64,000 nucleotides of DNA from contig NZ_JAAABL010000002.1 in the NCBI RefSeq assembly GCF_009900765.1, positions 1-64,000 of the forward strand, in the 5' to 3' direction. Source of the DNA: Rhodovarius lipocyclicus. GTDB taxonomy: Bacteria > Pseudomonadota > Alphaproteobacteria > Acetobacterales > Acetobacteraceae. The notes under the pieces were generated by a model. The model had not been told where the DNA came from and searched no databases. It saw only the letters and a program-made list of their open reading frames with translations. Positions 33,358 through 43,079 of the stretch are shown piece after piece (within the stretch, counting starts at the first letter, position 1; every line of letters starts with the position of its first letter). Position numbers and translations under genes: made by a program.

Positions 33358-33866
33358 CAGCGGGCTCCGAGACGCAGAACGGGGGCGGGGCTGCGGGGGC
33401 GGGGATTGGCGTCGCTGGGGGTTTCCACCCAATCGCTGCGCACGCCGCCCTCGCAGAATTGCACCACCGGGAAGGCCAGGCTGGTGCCGGGCGCGTCGGG
33501 GGTGCGGATCATCAGCACGAACTCATCGTAATGGGCATCCGGCAGGGGGCCGCCCTGCCAGGCGATGGTGGCCGGCGCTTCGCGCGTCAGGCCATGGCCG
33601 TTGGAGACCGGGCGCTCCAGCGCGCGGGTGGTGATGGCGATGGTCCAGCCCGGCTTCACCATGGGGCGGGCGGCGACCACGCCCTCCGGCAGGCGGACTT
33701 CCACGCCGGTGGTGGCCGCCCCCGCGCAGCCGTGGCCGACGCGGAAGGCGATGCGCTGGTAGCTGGCGGCGGGGGCCTCCGCCAGGTCCAGCACGATATG
33801 AGCCCGGGCGGGGGACGGGGCGGGCAGCGCCGCCACGGCCAGCAGGGGCAGGATATAGGCGCGCAT
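33357..33866 (-). CDS. YcnI-like copper-binding exported protein (DUF1775)
   Basis: 169 residues with a signal MRAYILPLLAVAALPAPSPA cleaved after ARA, so that the mature chain begins with His (HIVLDLAEAPAASYQ). In characterised YcnI proteins that N-terminal His forms a copper brace. Further family blocks: VGHGCAGAATTGVEVRLPEG, KPGWTI, HYDEFVLMIRTP and PVVQFCEGG. Lies 3 bases downstream of the TonB receptor gene. Strengthens the copper reading of the locus. Confidence 0.86.
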   Translation of the reverse strand: MRAYILPLLAVAALPAPSPARAHIVLDLAEAPAASYQRIAFRVGHGCAGAATTGVEVRLPEGVVAARPMVKPGWTIAITTRALERPVSNGHGLTREAPATIAWQGGPLPDAHYDEFVLMIRTPDAPGTSLAFPVVQFCEGGVRSDWVETPSDANPRPRSPAPVLRLGAR

Positions 33867-33869
33867 GGA

Positions 33870-35939
33870 TCAGTACCTCAGCTGCAGGCCGGCGTAGATG
33901 GTGCGGCCATAGCCCGCCTCGAACAGGGCGGAGTTGGGGGAAGCCACCGTGGCGACGGAGGCGGAGGAGATGTAGCGGCGGTCGCCCAGGTTCCGGGCAT
34001 CCAGGAACACGCCCACCCGCCCGTCGAACAGGTCGGCCCCCGCGCGCAGGCCGAACAGCGTGTAGGGGTTGGTGCGCAGCGTGTTGGCGTTGTCGGCGTA
34101 GAAGCCCTCCGGCACCACATCCACGTTCGGCGCGATCCAGAAGCCGCTGGCATGGCGATAGCGCAGCTCGCCGCGCAGCACGTGGCGCGGCACGCCCGGC
34201 AGCTGGTTGTTGCGCCAGGACCGGTCGCCGTCGAAATAGAAGTCGTTGAAGGTATAGGTCACCCGGCCCGACAGCGTGTCGTTCTGGCCGATCAGGTTGC
34301 GCCCCAGCGTGGCGCCCAGGCCCAGCTCCACGCCACGATGAATGGTGCGGTCCGCGTTCTGCGCGTAGCTGCTGCCGGCCACAGGCCCGACCATCAGCTG
34401 AACCTCATCCCGCAGCCAGGAGTGATAGGCCGCGACCTCCCAGTTCAGCACGCCATAGCTGCCGCGAGAGCCGACCTCCACGGTCGCCGCCCGCTGGGCC
34501 TTGAGGCGGGAGAAGCCGCCACCCAGCGGCAGGATGCCGGTCAGGTCCGACAGGGTCGGCGGCTCGGTGGACCAGGTCAGGTTGGCATAGGCCTGGGCGG
34601 TGGGGGTGATCTGGTACAGGATGCCGACGCGCGGGTTCACCCAGTTCCAGTCGCCGGAACCGCTGCTGGCCGGCGTCAGCAGGTTCCGGCTGGAGCGATA
34701 GGCCGAACCTGCCTGCAACCCGGCCACCAGGCCCAGGTTGGGCAGCACGTACAGGGTGTTCTCGAAGAAGCCGTCCGCGGTGCGGGCGCTGTTCTCGGCC
34801 GCGTAGGTCTGCGCGCCGCGGCTGCCATAGACGTTCACGTAACGCCGGTCGTTGATCGTGCCCTCGGTGTAGTTCACGCCGAAGGTGGTGACGTTGCGCA
34901 GCCCCAGGATGGAGGTCTCGACGGTGCCGCGCGCGAACAGCACCCAATCCACTGTATGGTTGTCCAGCACCTGGAAGATGGGGTGGTTCAGGTGGCGGTC
35001 CACGACGCTGGCGCCGACCTCGAAGCGCACGCCCTCCACCGGGCGGATCGAGGTGATGGTCCCGAAGCGGTAGCTCTCGATATTGCGTTGGTAGTTCAGC
35101 GCCTCATTGCTGGCGAAGGGGCGCTTCGGCGTGTTCAGCGCGGCTACCCGCGTCACCGAACCCGGAATTTCCTGCCAGATGTTGTTGTAGCTGGCGATGA
35201 CCCGGGTCTCGACCTGGTCGTTCCAGCGATACACGATATTGCCGTTCAACCGCTGCTGGCGGCCGGAGCTGTGCTGGCGGAAACCGTCATCATAGCCATA
35301 GGTGCCGCTGACATAGGCATCCAGCGGGCCGAAGGTGTTGCCGTAGGCCAGCTGGCTGCGCGCGAAGCCATAGCTGCCGCCCTCGGCACGGGCGGTCAGC
35401 CCGCGGGAGGAGGTGCCGGTGTTGGTCACGAAATTGACCGCGCCGCCCAGCGTGTTGGCGCCCAGCCAGAAGCCGTTGCCGCCGCGATAGACCTCGGCGC
35501 GCTGGTAGGCCAGCGGGTCGATCTCCGCCAGATCGCCACTGCCGTCGGCCTGATTGAAGGGAATGCCGTCCTGGTACACCCGGATGCCGCGCAGGTGGAA
35601 GTTGCGGGCGATGCCGGACCCACGGATCGAGAAGCGCGAATCAGAGCCCCATTTCGGCTGGGCGAAAACGCCCGGCGTGTTCTCGAACATCTCGCGCACG
35701 CCGGTGTAGCCGGCGATCTCCTGGAACTCCTGCGCGGGTACCACGGTGTTGTTGCCGGGGCTGGACCACAGGCGCAGGCGCGCGGCTTCGTTGGTTTCCA
35801 CCGCGCCCGCATTGGTCAGGCTGGGGGCGGGGGCGGTGACCTCCACGGTGGGGATGGTGGTCGCGGTCTGGGCGAAGGCACCCGAGACGAGCGCGAATGG
35901 CAATGGCGCGGCGAGCAGCGCGCGCTTGAGCGTGAACAT
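33870..35939 (-). CDS. TonB-dependent outer-membrane receptor, probably for copper
   Basis: Receptor of 689 residues. Signal MFTLKRALLAAPLPFALVSG..., a TonB-box-like IPTVEVTAP near residues 28-36, plug domain about 50-170 (FSIRGSGIARNFHLRGIRVY, GANTLGGAVNFVT), then a beta-barrel ending in aromatic YAGLQLRY. Substrate is inferred: the YcnI, PCu(A)C and DUF2946 neighbours are all copper-linked, so a copper or copper-chelate importer is likely; a siderophore receptor cannot be excluded from the barrel alone. Confidence 0.88.
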   Translation of the reverse strand: MFTLKRALLAAPLPFALVSGAFAQTATTIPTVEVTAPAPSLTNAGAVETNEAARLRLWSSPGNNTVVPAQEFQEIAGYTGVREMFENTPGVFAQPKWGSDSRFSIRGSGIARNFHLRGIRVYQDGIPFNQADGSGDLAEIDPLAYQRAEVYRGGNGFWLGANTLGGAVNFVTNTGTSSRGLTARAEGGSYGFARSQLAYGNTFGPLDAYVSGTYGYDDGFRQHSSGRQQRLNGNIVYRWNDQVETRVIASYNNIWQEIPGSVTRVAALNTPKRPFASNEALNYQRNIESYRFGTITSIRPVEGVRFEVGASVVDRHLNHPIFQVLDNHTVDWVLFARGTVETSILGLRNVTTFGVNYTEGTINDRRYVNVYGSRGAQTYAAENSARTADGFFENTLYVLPNLGLVAGLQAGSAYRSSRNLLTPASSGSGDWNWVNPRVGILYQITPTAQAYANLTWSTEPPTLSDLTGILPLGGGFSRLKAQRAATVEVGSRGSYGVLNWEVAAYHSWLRDEVQLMVGPVAGSSYAQNADRTIHRGVELGLGATLGRNLIGQNDTLSGRVTYTFNDFYFDGDRSWRNNQLPGVPRHVLRGELRYRHASGFWIAPNVDVVPEGFYADNANTLRTNPYTLFGLRAGADLFDGRVGVFLDARNLGDRRYISSASVATVASPNSALFEAGYGRTIYAGLQLRY

Positions 35940-36002
35940 ATGTGCGTTTCCATCGAGGCATGAACGGGCGCGCGCGGGGTCAGCCGTGCGCGGCGGGTGG
36001 GT

Positions 36003-36374
36003 TCAGCCGATGGATGGTGGAGCCCTGGGTTGGGCGGGTGGCGCGCGCGCCTGGGGCGGCACGGCCTCGGCCGTTGCCGCCGTCCAGGCGATGCCCAGCC
36101 GGATCCAGGCCGGGCGCGGCAGCACGGGGGCCGGCACGTCGATGCCCTGCGGCAGCCCGGCGCACAGGGCGCAGAAGCCGTGCATGGCCTGCGCAGCGTC
36201 GTCCGGGTCCGCCAGGGAGATGGAGATGCCGCGCCCCTCGCTCTCGGGCCCGCAGATCACGCCATGCAGCGTGTTGGCGCCGACCGCGCCGATGCACAGC
36301 GCAGGCGCCAGCACGGCCTGGAGCAGCAGCACCAGGGCCAGAAGCCGCGCGAGAGGGGGCGGGAAGCGCCTCAT
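36003..36374 (-). CDS. DUF2946-like membrane-anchored protein
   Basis: 123 residues: N-terminal hydrophobic helix (LARLLALVLLLQAVLAPALC), Cys residues at HGVICGPES and a CxxC in HGFCALCAGLP, then a second hydrophobic stretch and a Pro/Ala-rich tail. DUF2946 proteins usually lie beside TonB receptors in metal-uptake loci. It precedes the receptor gene by 63 bases, so it is likely first gene of the copper operon. Molecular role unknown. Confidence 0.72.
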   Translation of the reverse strand: MRRFPPPLARLLALVLLLQAVLAPALCIGAVGANTLHGVICGPESEGRGISISLADPDDAAQAMHGFCALCAGLPQGIDVPAPVLPRPAWIRLGIAWTAATAEAVPPQARAPPAQPRAPPSIG

Positions 36375-36405
36375 ACCCCGTTGTTACCGGGGCTGGCGCC
36401 CCGCT

Positions 36406-37011
36406 TCAACCGGCGAAGGCGACGGGATGCGGCGGGATCATCCGGCTGGGGCGTTCGGGAAGCTCCCTCCGCGGCGCCAGCTCGTATTCCACTTCCGGCA
36501 CATAGGTCGCGCATTCCTTGCCGAGCAGGGAGGAGTAGAGCGTGAAGCTCTCCACCGCCACGGGCCGGGCGCGGAACAGGTTGTGCCGTTGCAGATAGGC
36601 CGCGATCTTGGCCGGGTCCGCCTGTTCCACCCGCGCCAGCGAGACATGGGGGGCGAAGCGCCGGCGCTCGGCCGACAGCCCCACCCGGCGCAACGCCGTC
36701 TCGATCTTGGTCTGCAGGTGGTTCAGGCTGTCGTTGCGCTCCGCCCCGGTCCATAGCGCGCTGGGCCGGCCCATGCGCTCGAACAGCCCCAGGCCGCGCA
36801 GGGTCAGCTCGAAGCCGCGGGCGCGGATGCCGGACAGCGCCTCATCCACCTCATCGGCCTTCCAGTTCTGGATCTCTCCGACGAAGCGCAGGGTCAGATG
36901 GTAGTTGGCGGGGCGGATCCACTTCGCGCCCGGAATGCCGGTGCCGAGGGTGGAGAGCTCCTGGCGGAGCGTCTCCGGAAGGGACAGGGCGACAAAAAGT
37001 CGCAGTGGCAT
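36406..37011 (-). CDS. thpR: RNA 2',3'-cyclic phosphodiesterase (ThpR/LigT, 2H family)
   Basis: Cytosolic 2H phosphoesterase of 201 residues. Start at 37011 (MPLRLFVALSLPETLRQELS), the usual family N-terminus; an upstream Met adds a 20-residue non-conserved tail. The two catalytic His-x-Thr/Ser motifs are NYHLTLRFVGE and FAPHVSLARV. Hydrolyses 2',3'-cyclic phosphate ends of RNA; also described as a 2'-5' RNA ligase. Stands between the copper locus and tesA, all on the minus strand. Confidence 0.88.
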   Translation of the reverse strand: MPLRLFVALSLPETLRQELSTLGTGIPGAKWIRPANYHLTLRFVGEIQNWKADEVDEALSGIRARGFELTLRGLGLFERMGRPSALWTGAERNDSLNHLQTKIETALRRVGLSAERRRFAPHVSLARVEQADPAKIAAYLQRHNLFRARPVAVESFTLYSSLLGKECATYVPEVEYELAPRRELPERPSRMIPPHPVAFAG

Positions 37012-37100
37012 GGCGGCCTCCGTAACCCGATTCGCGCACCGATTGTGCGGTGCGGCGGGGGAGGGATTCAAGAAGAGTTATTGAAAGCGCCGAGAGGGCG

Positions 37101-37743
37101 CTACCGCACCCCCTCCAGCAGCCGCTCCACGAAGGGCAGGATGCGCTCGATCACGATCGAGACCCCCTGCGGGTTCGGATGGATCCCATCCGCCTGGTTC
37201 AGCGCCGGGTTCCCCGCCACCCCATCCAGGAAGAACGGGTACAGGATGGTCCCCGGCCGCGCCGCCGCCAGCTCGGGGAAGATCGCCGCGAATTCCCGCC
37301 CGTAATCGGCGCCCAGATTGGGCGGCGCCAGCATGCCCGCCAGCAGCACCGGCAGCCCCCGCTGGCCGAGGCGGTCCAGGATCGCGGCCAGATTGGCCCG
37401 CGTGCTGGCGGGCGGCAGGCCGCGCAGCCCGTCATTCGCGCCCAGCTCCAGGATCACGGCCTGCGGGTTTTCCGCCAGCGACCAGTCCAGCCGGGCGAGC
37501 CCGCCCGCGCTGGTATCGCCCGAGACCCCGCCATCCAGCACCCGCACCTGGCGGCCCTTCGCGGCCAGCGCCGCCTGCAGGCGCGGCACGAAGCCCTGGC
37601 CGGGCGGCAGGCCGTAACCCGCCGTCAAACTGTCCCCCAAGGCCAGCAGCCGCACCGGATTTTGGGCAAAAGCCGCCCCCGGCAACAGACAGAAACCCAG
37701 CGCCGCCTTTTGCAGCGCAATGCGCCGCCCATATCCTGTGCCC

Positions 37744-37745
<2 letters not shown>
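37101..37745 (-). CDS. tesA: Periplasmic SGNH esterase/thioesterase, TesA-like
   Basis: Exported lipase-family esterase of 214 residues. Signal peptide GRRIALQKAALGFCLLPGAA..., then block I LLALGDSLTAGYGLPPGQGF (Ser nucleophile), GVSGDTSAGGLARLDW (Gly block), LELGANDGLRG (Asn block), and C-terminal DGIHPNPQG (Asp/His). The ATG at 37743-37745 overlaps the start of the divergent ybbA gene at 37744. Moving the start inward would damage the signal, so the overlap looks real. The tesA-ybbA-ybbP neighbourhood is conserved in many proteobacteria. Confidence 0.88.
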
Positions 37746-38459
<714 letters not shown>

Positions 38460-38463
<4 letters not shown>

Positions 38464-40961
38464 GGAACTGGCTGCTGGGCCTGAAACTGGCGGCGCGGGA
38501 GCTGCGGGGCGGCACGCGCGGCCTGCGGGTGGTGCTGGCCTGCCTGGCGCTGGGGGTGGCGGCGATCGCGGCCGTGGGTTCCCTGCGCGCGGGCATCCAG
38601 GCCGGCATGCAGGCCGATGGCGCGCGCATCCTGGGCGGGGATTTCGAGGTGCGCGGCGGCTATCAGCCCGTCCCGCCCGAGGTGATCGCCTGGGCCCGCG
38701 CGCGCGGCGCCGAACCTTCCCGCGTGCTGATGACGCGGGCGATGCTGGTCGCTGCCTCCGGCGAGCGCACGCTGGTGGAGTTGAAGCTGGTGGACGGCGC
38801 CTATCCGCTGTTCGGCGCGCTGGGGCTGGAGCCCGCGGTCGGCATCGCCCCCGGCACGCTGGCGGTGGAACCCGCCGTGATGGAGCGCCTGGGCCTGCGC
38901 CTGGGTGAGGAGATGCGCCTGGGCGAGGCCCGGCTGCGCCTGGCCGCCATCATCACCGAGGAACCGGACAAGGTCGCCTCCCCCACCATTTTCGGGCCGC
39001 GCGCCATGATCTCGATGGCGGATCTGGAGGCGAGCGGCCTGGCCCAGCCCGGCAGCCTGATCAACCATGAGGTGCGCTTCCGCCTGCCCCCGGGCGCGGA
39101 TGCCGCGGCCTTCACGCGCGACCTGCGGGCGGCCTTCCCCGGCGCGCCGTGGCGCCTGCGCCTGGCCAGCCAGGCGGAGCCGGGGGTGAACCGCTTCCTG
39201 GACCGTGCCGCGAGTTTCCTGACGCTGGCGGGGCTGACGGCGCTGCTGGTGGGCGGCATCGGGGTGGCCACCGGCATCCGCGCCTGGCTGGAGGCGCGTG
39301 CCCGCACCATCGCCACCCTGCGCTGCATGGGCGCGCCGGCGGGCGTGATCTTCGCCACCTATCTGTGGCAGGTGCTGGCGCTGGCGGTGCTGGGCATTGC
39401 CATCGGGCTGCTGGGGGGCTGGGGGCTGACCGCGCTGGCCGCTCAGGCGCTGAGCGGCGTGCTGCCGGTCCCGCCCTCTCTGCGGCCATACCCGGAACCG
39501 TTGGCGCTGGCCGCGCTGTATGGGTTGCTGACCGCGCTGGCCTTCGCCCTGTGGCCGCTGGGCCGCGCGCGGGAGGTGCCGGGCGCCGCCCTGTTCCGGG
39601 AGGGCGCGACCACCGCCGCCCGGGGCTGGCCGCGCTGGTGGCTGGTGGCGCTGAACGCGCTGGTGGTGCTGGCCCTGGTCGCGTTGGTGGTGGCGACGGC
39701 GGAACAGCCGGTCTTCGCCCTGTGGTTCTGCCTGGGGGCGGCGGGGGCGCTCGCGCTGTTCCGGCTGGGGGCCGCGCTGCTGATGCGGGCCGTGCGCGCC
39801 CTGCCGCGCATGCGCCGGCCCGCCTGGCGGCTGGGGCTGGCGAACCTGTACCGCCCCGGCGCGCCCACGCCCATCATGGTGATCGCGCTGGGCATCGGCC
39901 TGACCACGCTGACGGCCATCGCGCAGATCCAGGGCAATCTGGCCAGCGCCATCACGGATGAGATGCCGGCGGCCGCGCCCAATTTCTTCTTCATCGACAT
40001 CCAGCCCAACCAGGTGGAGCAGTTCGAGCGCCTGGTGCGGCAGGAACCCAGCGTGGCCGAGATCCGGCGCGTGCCTTCGTTGCGCGCGCGGATCGTTGCC
40101 GTGAACGGCGTGCCGGCCGAGCAAGTGCGCGCCACCCCCGACACCGCCTGGGCGCTGAACGGCGACCGGGGCCTGACCTATACCGGCCCGATGCCCGAGG
40201 GCACGCGGCTGGTCGAGGGTGCATGGTGGGCGCCGGACTATCGGGGCGCGCCGCTGGTCTCCTTCGACGCGGTGGTGGCGCGGGGCTGGGGGCTGGGGGT
40301 GGGCGGCACCGTCACCGTCAACATCCTGGGCCGGGACGTGACGCTGACAGTGGCCAACCTGCGCCAGGTGGAATGGCGGGGGCTGGGGCTGAACTTCACT
40401 ATGGTGGCCAGCCCCGGCCTGCTGGAATCGGCGCCGCATACCCACATCGCCACCGTGCGCAACGACCCCGCGCGGGATGTGGCGCTGCTGCGCGCCGTGA
40501 CGGACGCGCTGCCCAATGTCTCCGGCGTGCGAGTGAGGGAGGCGCTGGAGGCCGTGGGCGCGCTGCTCGGCCGGCTGGGGGCCGCACTGACGGCCACCGG
40601 CAGCGTCACCCTGCTGGCGGGCATGCTGGTGCTGGGGGGCGCCGTCGCCGCCGGCCAGCGCCGCCGCGTGCGGGAGGCCGTGGTGCTGAAGACCGTGGGC
40701 GCCACGCGCGGGCAGATCCGCTCCGCCTTCCTGGTGGAGTTCGGGGTGCTGGGTGTGGTGTCCGGCCTGCTGGCCGCCGCCGCCGGCACCGCCGCGGCCT
40801 GGGGGGTGGTGCGCTTCGTCATGCGGCAGGATTGGGTGTTCCTGCCGGGCGTGCTGGCCGGCACCGTGCTGCTGTGCCTGGGGCTGACGCTGGTGTTCGG
40901 CTATGTCGGCACCGCGCTGGCGCTGCGGGTGAAAGCCGCGCCGCTGTTGCGGAATGAGTAA
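38460..40961 (+). CDS. ybbP: FtsX-like ABC permease, YbbP type
   Basis: Large permease of 833 residues. One N-terminal helix (VVLACLALGVAAIAAVGSLR), a first periplasmic domain, a four-helix FtsX block in the middle (FLTLAGLTALLVGGIGVATG and LARARTIATLRCMGAP-like coupling region), a second periplasmic domain with RVPSLRARIVAVNGVPAEQV, and a final FtsX block (AVVLKTVGATRGQIRSAFLV). The duplicated layout is YbbP. Acts with YbbA; substrate not established. Confidence 0.88.
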
Positions 40962-41087
40962 GTTGGCCCGTTCCCCGGGCCAGGTGCTTGCCGGGGCCGC
41001 CCGGTAAGCCCACTCTGCGCGTTAATAGGGAATCAGCCCGTATGGGGCGCGGTGCGGAAGCTTCGTGCCGCGCCTCCATGATGAGCG

Positions 41088-41117
41088 TTGATTCGCATTA
41101 CACGTTCTCCATATAAT
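41088..41117 (+). promoter_or_regulatory. Sigma-70-type promoter for the Bax-inhibitor-like gene
   Basis: TTGATT (41088-41093), an 18-base spacer, then a perfect TATAAT (41112-41117). Transcription would begin near 41124. The 5' untranslated region carries a small hairpin GGGG-TCGAA-CCCC at 41128-41140, then GGAAAGGA before the ATG at 41167. One of few places in this GC-rich window with a consensus -10. Confidence 0.72.
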
Positions 41118-41166
41118 AGGGCGAACCGGGGTCGAACCCCCCGTCTGGAAAGGAATATCGAGAGCC

Positions 41167-41952
41167 ATGGCTCTTCAACCCGACTACCGCTACAGCGCGA
41201 CGCCCGGCTGGGGCCGCGCCTCCGCCGCAGACGCCGCGTCCATCGATGCCGGGCTGCGGAGCTACATGCTGCGCGTCTACAACTGGATGGCCAGCGGCCT
41301 GCTGCTGACGGCGATCGTGGCCTATGCCATCGCCTCCATCCCCGAGGTCGCGCAGCTGTTCTACAGCGTGGTGCGCACCCCGCGCGGCCTCGCCGTGGCG
41401 CCGACCATTCTGGGCTGGGTCGCCGTCTTCGCGCCGCTCGCTTTCGTGCTGGTGCTGAGCTTCGGCATCAACCGTATGAGCAAGTCCACGGTGCAGGCGC
41501 TGTTCTGGCTGTTCGCGATCGCGATGGGCGCCAGCATGTCCAACATCTTCGTGGTCTATACGAAGACGAGCGTGGCCAGCACCTTCTTCGCCACCTCCGG
41601 CATGTTCGCGGCCATGAGCCTGTGGGGCTACGCCACGAAGTCCGACCTGACGAAGATGGGCAGCATCATGATGATGGGCTTGTTCGGCATCATCATCGCG
41701 TCGCTGATCAACATCTTCCTGCAGAGCCCGGCGCTGGCCTTCGCCGTGTCCATCATCGGCGTGGTGGTGTTCTGCGGCCTGACCGCCTGGGACACCCAGC
41801 GGATCAAGTCCGACTACATCGAGTACAGCTATGCCGAAGGCACGGACGAGGCCGCCAAGCGCTCCGTCATGGACGCCCTGGCGCTGTACCTGAACTTCGT
41901 GAACCTGTTCCAGCTGATGCTGCAGTTCATGGGCGTGCGCAACCAGGACTAA
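41167..41952 (+). CDS. Bax inhibitor-1/YccA family membrane protein
   Basis: Seven-helix inner-membrane protein of 261 residues. Helices include YNWMASGLLLTAIVAYAIAS, APLAFVLVLSFGI, LFAIAMGASMSNIFVV and VSIIGVVVFCGLTAWDTQRI. The last one ends in the conserved DTQRIKSDYI motif of the family, and the C-terminal helix is LNFVNLFQLMLQFMGVR. Related proteins act as pH-gated calcium leak channels or interact with FtsH; the role here is not known. Own promoter upstream and a terminator downstream make it monocistronic. Confidence 0.92.
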   Translation: MALQPDYRYSATPGWGRASAADAASIDAGLRSYMLRVYNWMASGLLLTAIVAYAIASIPEVAQLFYSVVRTPRGLAVAPTILGWVAVFAPLAFVLVLSFGINRMSKSTVQALFWLFAIAMGASMSNIFVVYTKTSVASTFFATSGMFAAMSLWGYATKSDLTKMGSIMMMGLFGIIIASLINIFLQSPALAFAVSIIGVVVFCGLTAWDTQRIKSDYIEYSYAEGTDEAAKRSVMDALALYLNFVNLFQLMLQFMGVRNQD

Positions 41953-41979
41953 GCCCTGGCCGCCTTGCCGAAACCATCG

Positions 41980-42014
41980 GCCCCGGTGGAGGTTCATGCC
42001 TCCCCGGGGCTTTT
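41980..42014 (+). terminator. Rho-independent terminator after the Bax-inhibitor-like gene
   Basis: GCCCCGG-T-GGAGG (41980-41992) pairs with CCTCC-CCGGGGC (41999-42010) around a TTCATG loop, followed by TTTT. Ends 36 bases before the tRNA-Gly gene. Confidence 0.75.
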
Positions 42015-42050
42015 GCTTTCCGGCGGTTCCGGCTATCCTGCCGCGCAGAT

Positions 42051-42125
42051 GCGGGCGTAGTTCAGAGGTAGAACGTCAGCTTCCCAAGCTGAATGTCGTG
42101 GGTTCGATTCCCATCGCCCGCTCCA
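42051..42125 (+). tRNA. tRNA-Gly, anticodon CCC
   Basis: Complete cloverleaf: acceptor GCGGGCG pairs with CGCCCGC, then discriminator T and encoded CCA. D arm GTTCAGAGGTAGAAC; anticodon stem TCAGC/GCTGA with loop TTCCCAA, giving anticodon CCC (reads GGG); T arm GTGGG-TTCGATT-CCCAT. 72 bases plus CCA. Confidence 0.95.
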
Positions 42126-42131
42126 TCCCCC

Positions 42132-42227
42132 TTAGCGCCACAGCGCGGCCAGCGCCGTCACCCCCACCACCGCCAGGCTGGCCCACAGCACCAGCCAGGC
42201 CGGGGCCTGCCATTCCGGGTCTGTCAC
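42132..42227 (-). CDS. Possible 31-residue membrane microprotein after cobA
   Basis: GTG start overlaps the cobA stop by 4 bases (GTGA). The peptide, (M)TDPEWQAPAWLVLWASLA then VVGVTALAALWR, is one membrane helix of about 20 residues with a short acidic N-terminus and an Arg at the end. It stops 6 bases from the tRNA-Gly 3' end on the other strand. No family recognised. The coupling to cobA and clean helix argue for translation; its size leaves doubt. Confidence 0.45.
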   Translation of the reverse strand: MTDPEWQAPAWLVLWASLAVVGVTALAALWR

Positions 42228-43033
42228 GCGCGCGCCTGGGCCAATGCCGGCGCCAGGGCCGGCAGCAGCACCCCCGCCAGCGCCGCCACGGCGCCCACCA
42301 CCACCAGCGCGGGTCCAGGCAGCCCGGCGCGCCGCACCGCCAGCGTGCAGCCGCCCAGCGTGCTGTGCAGCACCACCTGCTCGGGCATGGAGGCCGCGGC
42401 GATCACCGCCACCGGCGTTTCCAGCGCCAGCCCGCCCTCGATCAGCTTCACGCTCAGTTCATCCAGCTTCGACATGGCCATGAAGGCCGCGATGCTGCCG
42501 CCGGTCCGCGCCAGCGCGCCCCAATCCAGCCCGGGCAGCGCGCCCGTCTCGTCATGCGCGGTCACGAAGGTGACGGCGCTGGCCAGCCCGCGCTGGGTCA
42601 GCGGAATCCCCGCCGCCGCCGGCGCCGCCAAGCCCGCCGAGACCCCCGGCACCACCCGCCAGGTGATGCCCGCCTCGGCACAGGCCGCCGCTTCCTCTCC
42701 ACCGCGGCCGAAGATGAACGGGTCGCCGCCCTTCAGCCGCACCACGCGCAGCCCGGCGCGCGCGCCCGCCACCAGCCGGGCATTGATGCGCGGCTGCGGC
42801 ACCGGGGCCGCACCCTTGCGCTTGCCCACCGCCACGATCTCCGCCCCCGGGCGGACATGGCGCAGCACCGCACGGCCCGACAGCGCGTCATGCAACACCA
42901 GGTCAGCCTGGTTCAGCGCCTGCACCGCACGCAAGGTCAGCAACGCCGGGTCGCCAGGCCCGGCACCCACCAGCCAGACCTCGCCCGGGGGGAAATGCGC
43001 GCCAGCAAGGGCTGATGGATATTGAACGGACAT
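42224..43033 (-). CDS. cobA: Uroporphyrinogen-III C-methyltransferase (SUMT, CobA-like)
   Basis: Stand-alone SUMT of 269 residues that makes precorrin-2 from uroporphyrinogen III with two SAM. Motifs: VWLVGAGPGDPALLTLRAVQ, VGKRKGA, VVRLKGGDPFIFGRGGEE, VVPGVSAGLAAPAAAGIPLT. Second SUMT in the window besides the cysG C-terminal domain; it may serve cobalamin, which metH needs, or siroheme. C-terminal tail is Ala/Leu-rich. Start ATG at 43033. Confidence 0.9.
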   Translation of the reverse strand: MSVQYPSALAGAHFPPGEVWLVGAGPGDPALLTLRAVQALNQADLVLHDALSGRAVLRHVRPGAEIVAVGKRKGAAPVPQPRINARLVAGARAGLRVVRLKGGDPFIFGRGGEEAAACAEAGITWRVVPGVSAGLAAPAAAGIPLTQRGLASAVTFVTAHDETGALPGLDWGALARTGGSIAAFMAMSKLDELSVKLIEGGLALETPVAVIAAASMPEQVVLHSTLGGCTLAVRRAGLPGPALVVVGAVAALAGVLLPALAPALAQARA

Positions 43034-43079
43034 GAAGCGTATTATGGGGATGGTCGCGCCGTATGGCCAGAGGGCGTGC

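Noticed and set aside
41121-41145. tRNA T-arm-like string (GGGGTTCGACCCC on the minus strand)
   Set aside because: No matching acceptor, D or anticodon arms around it. It is better explained as a hairpin in the 5' untranslated region after the TATAAT promoter.
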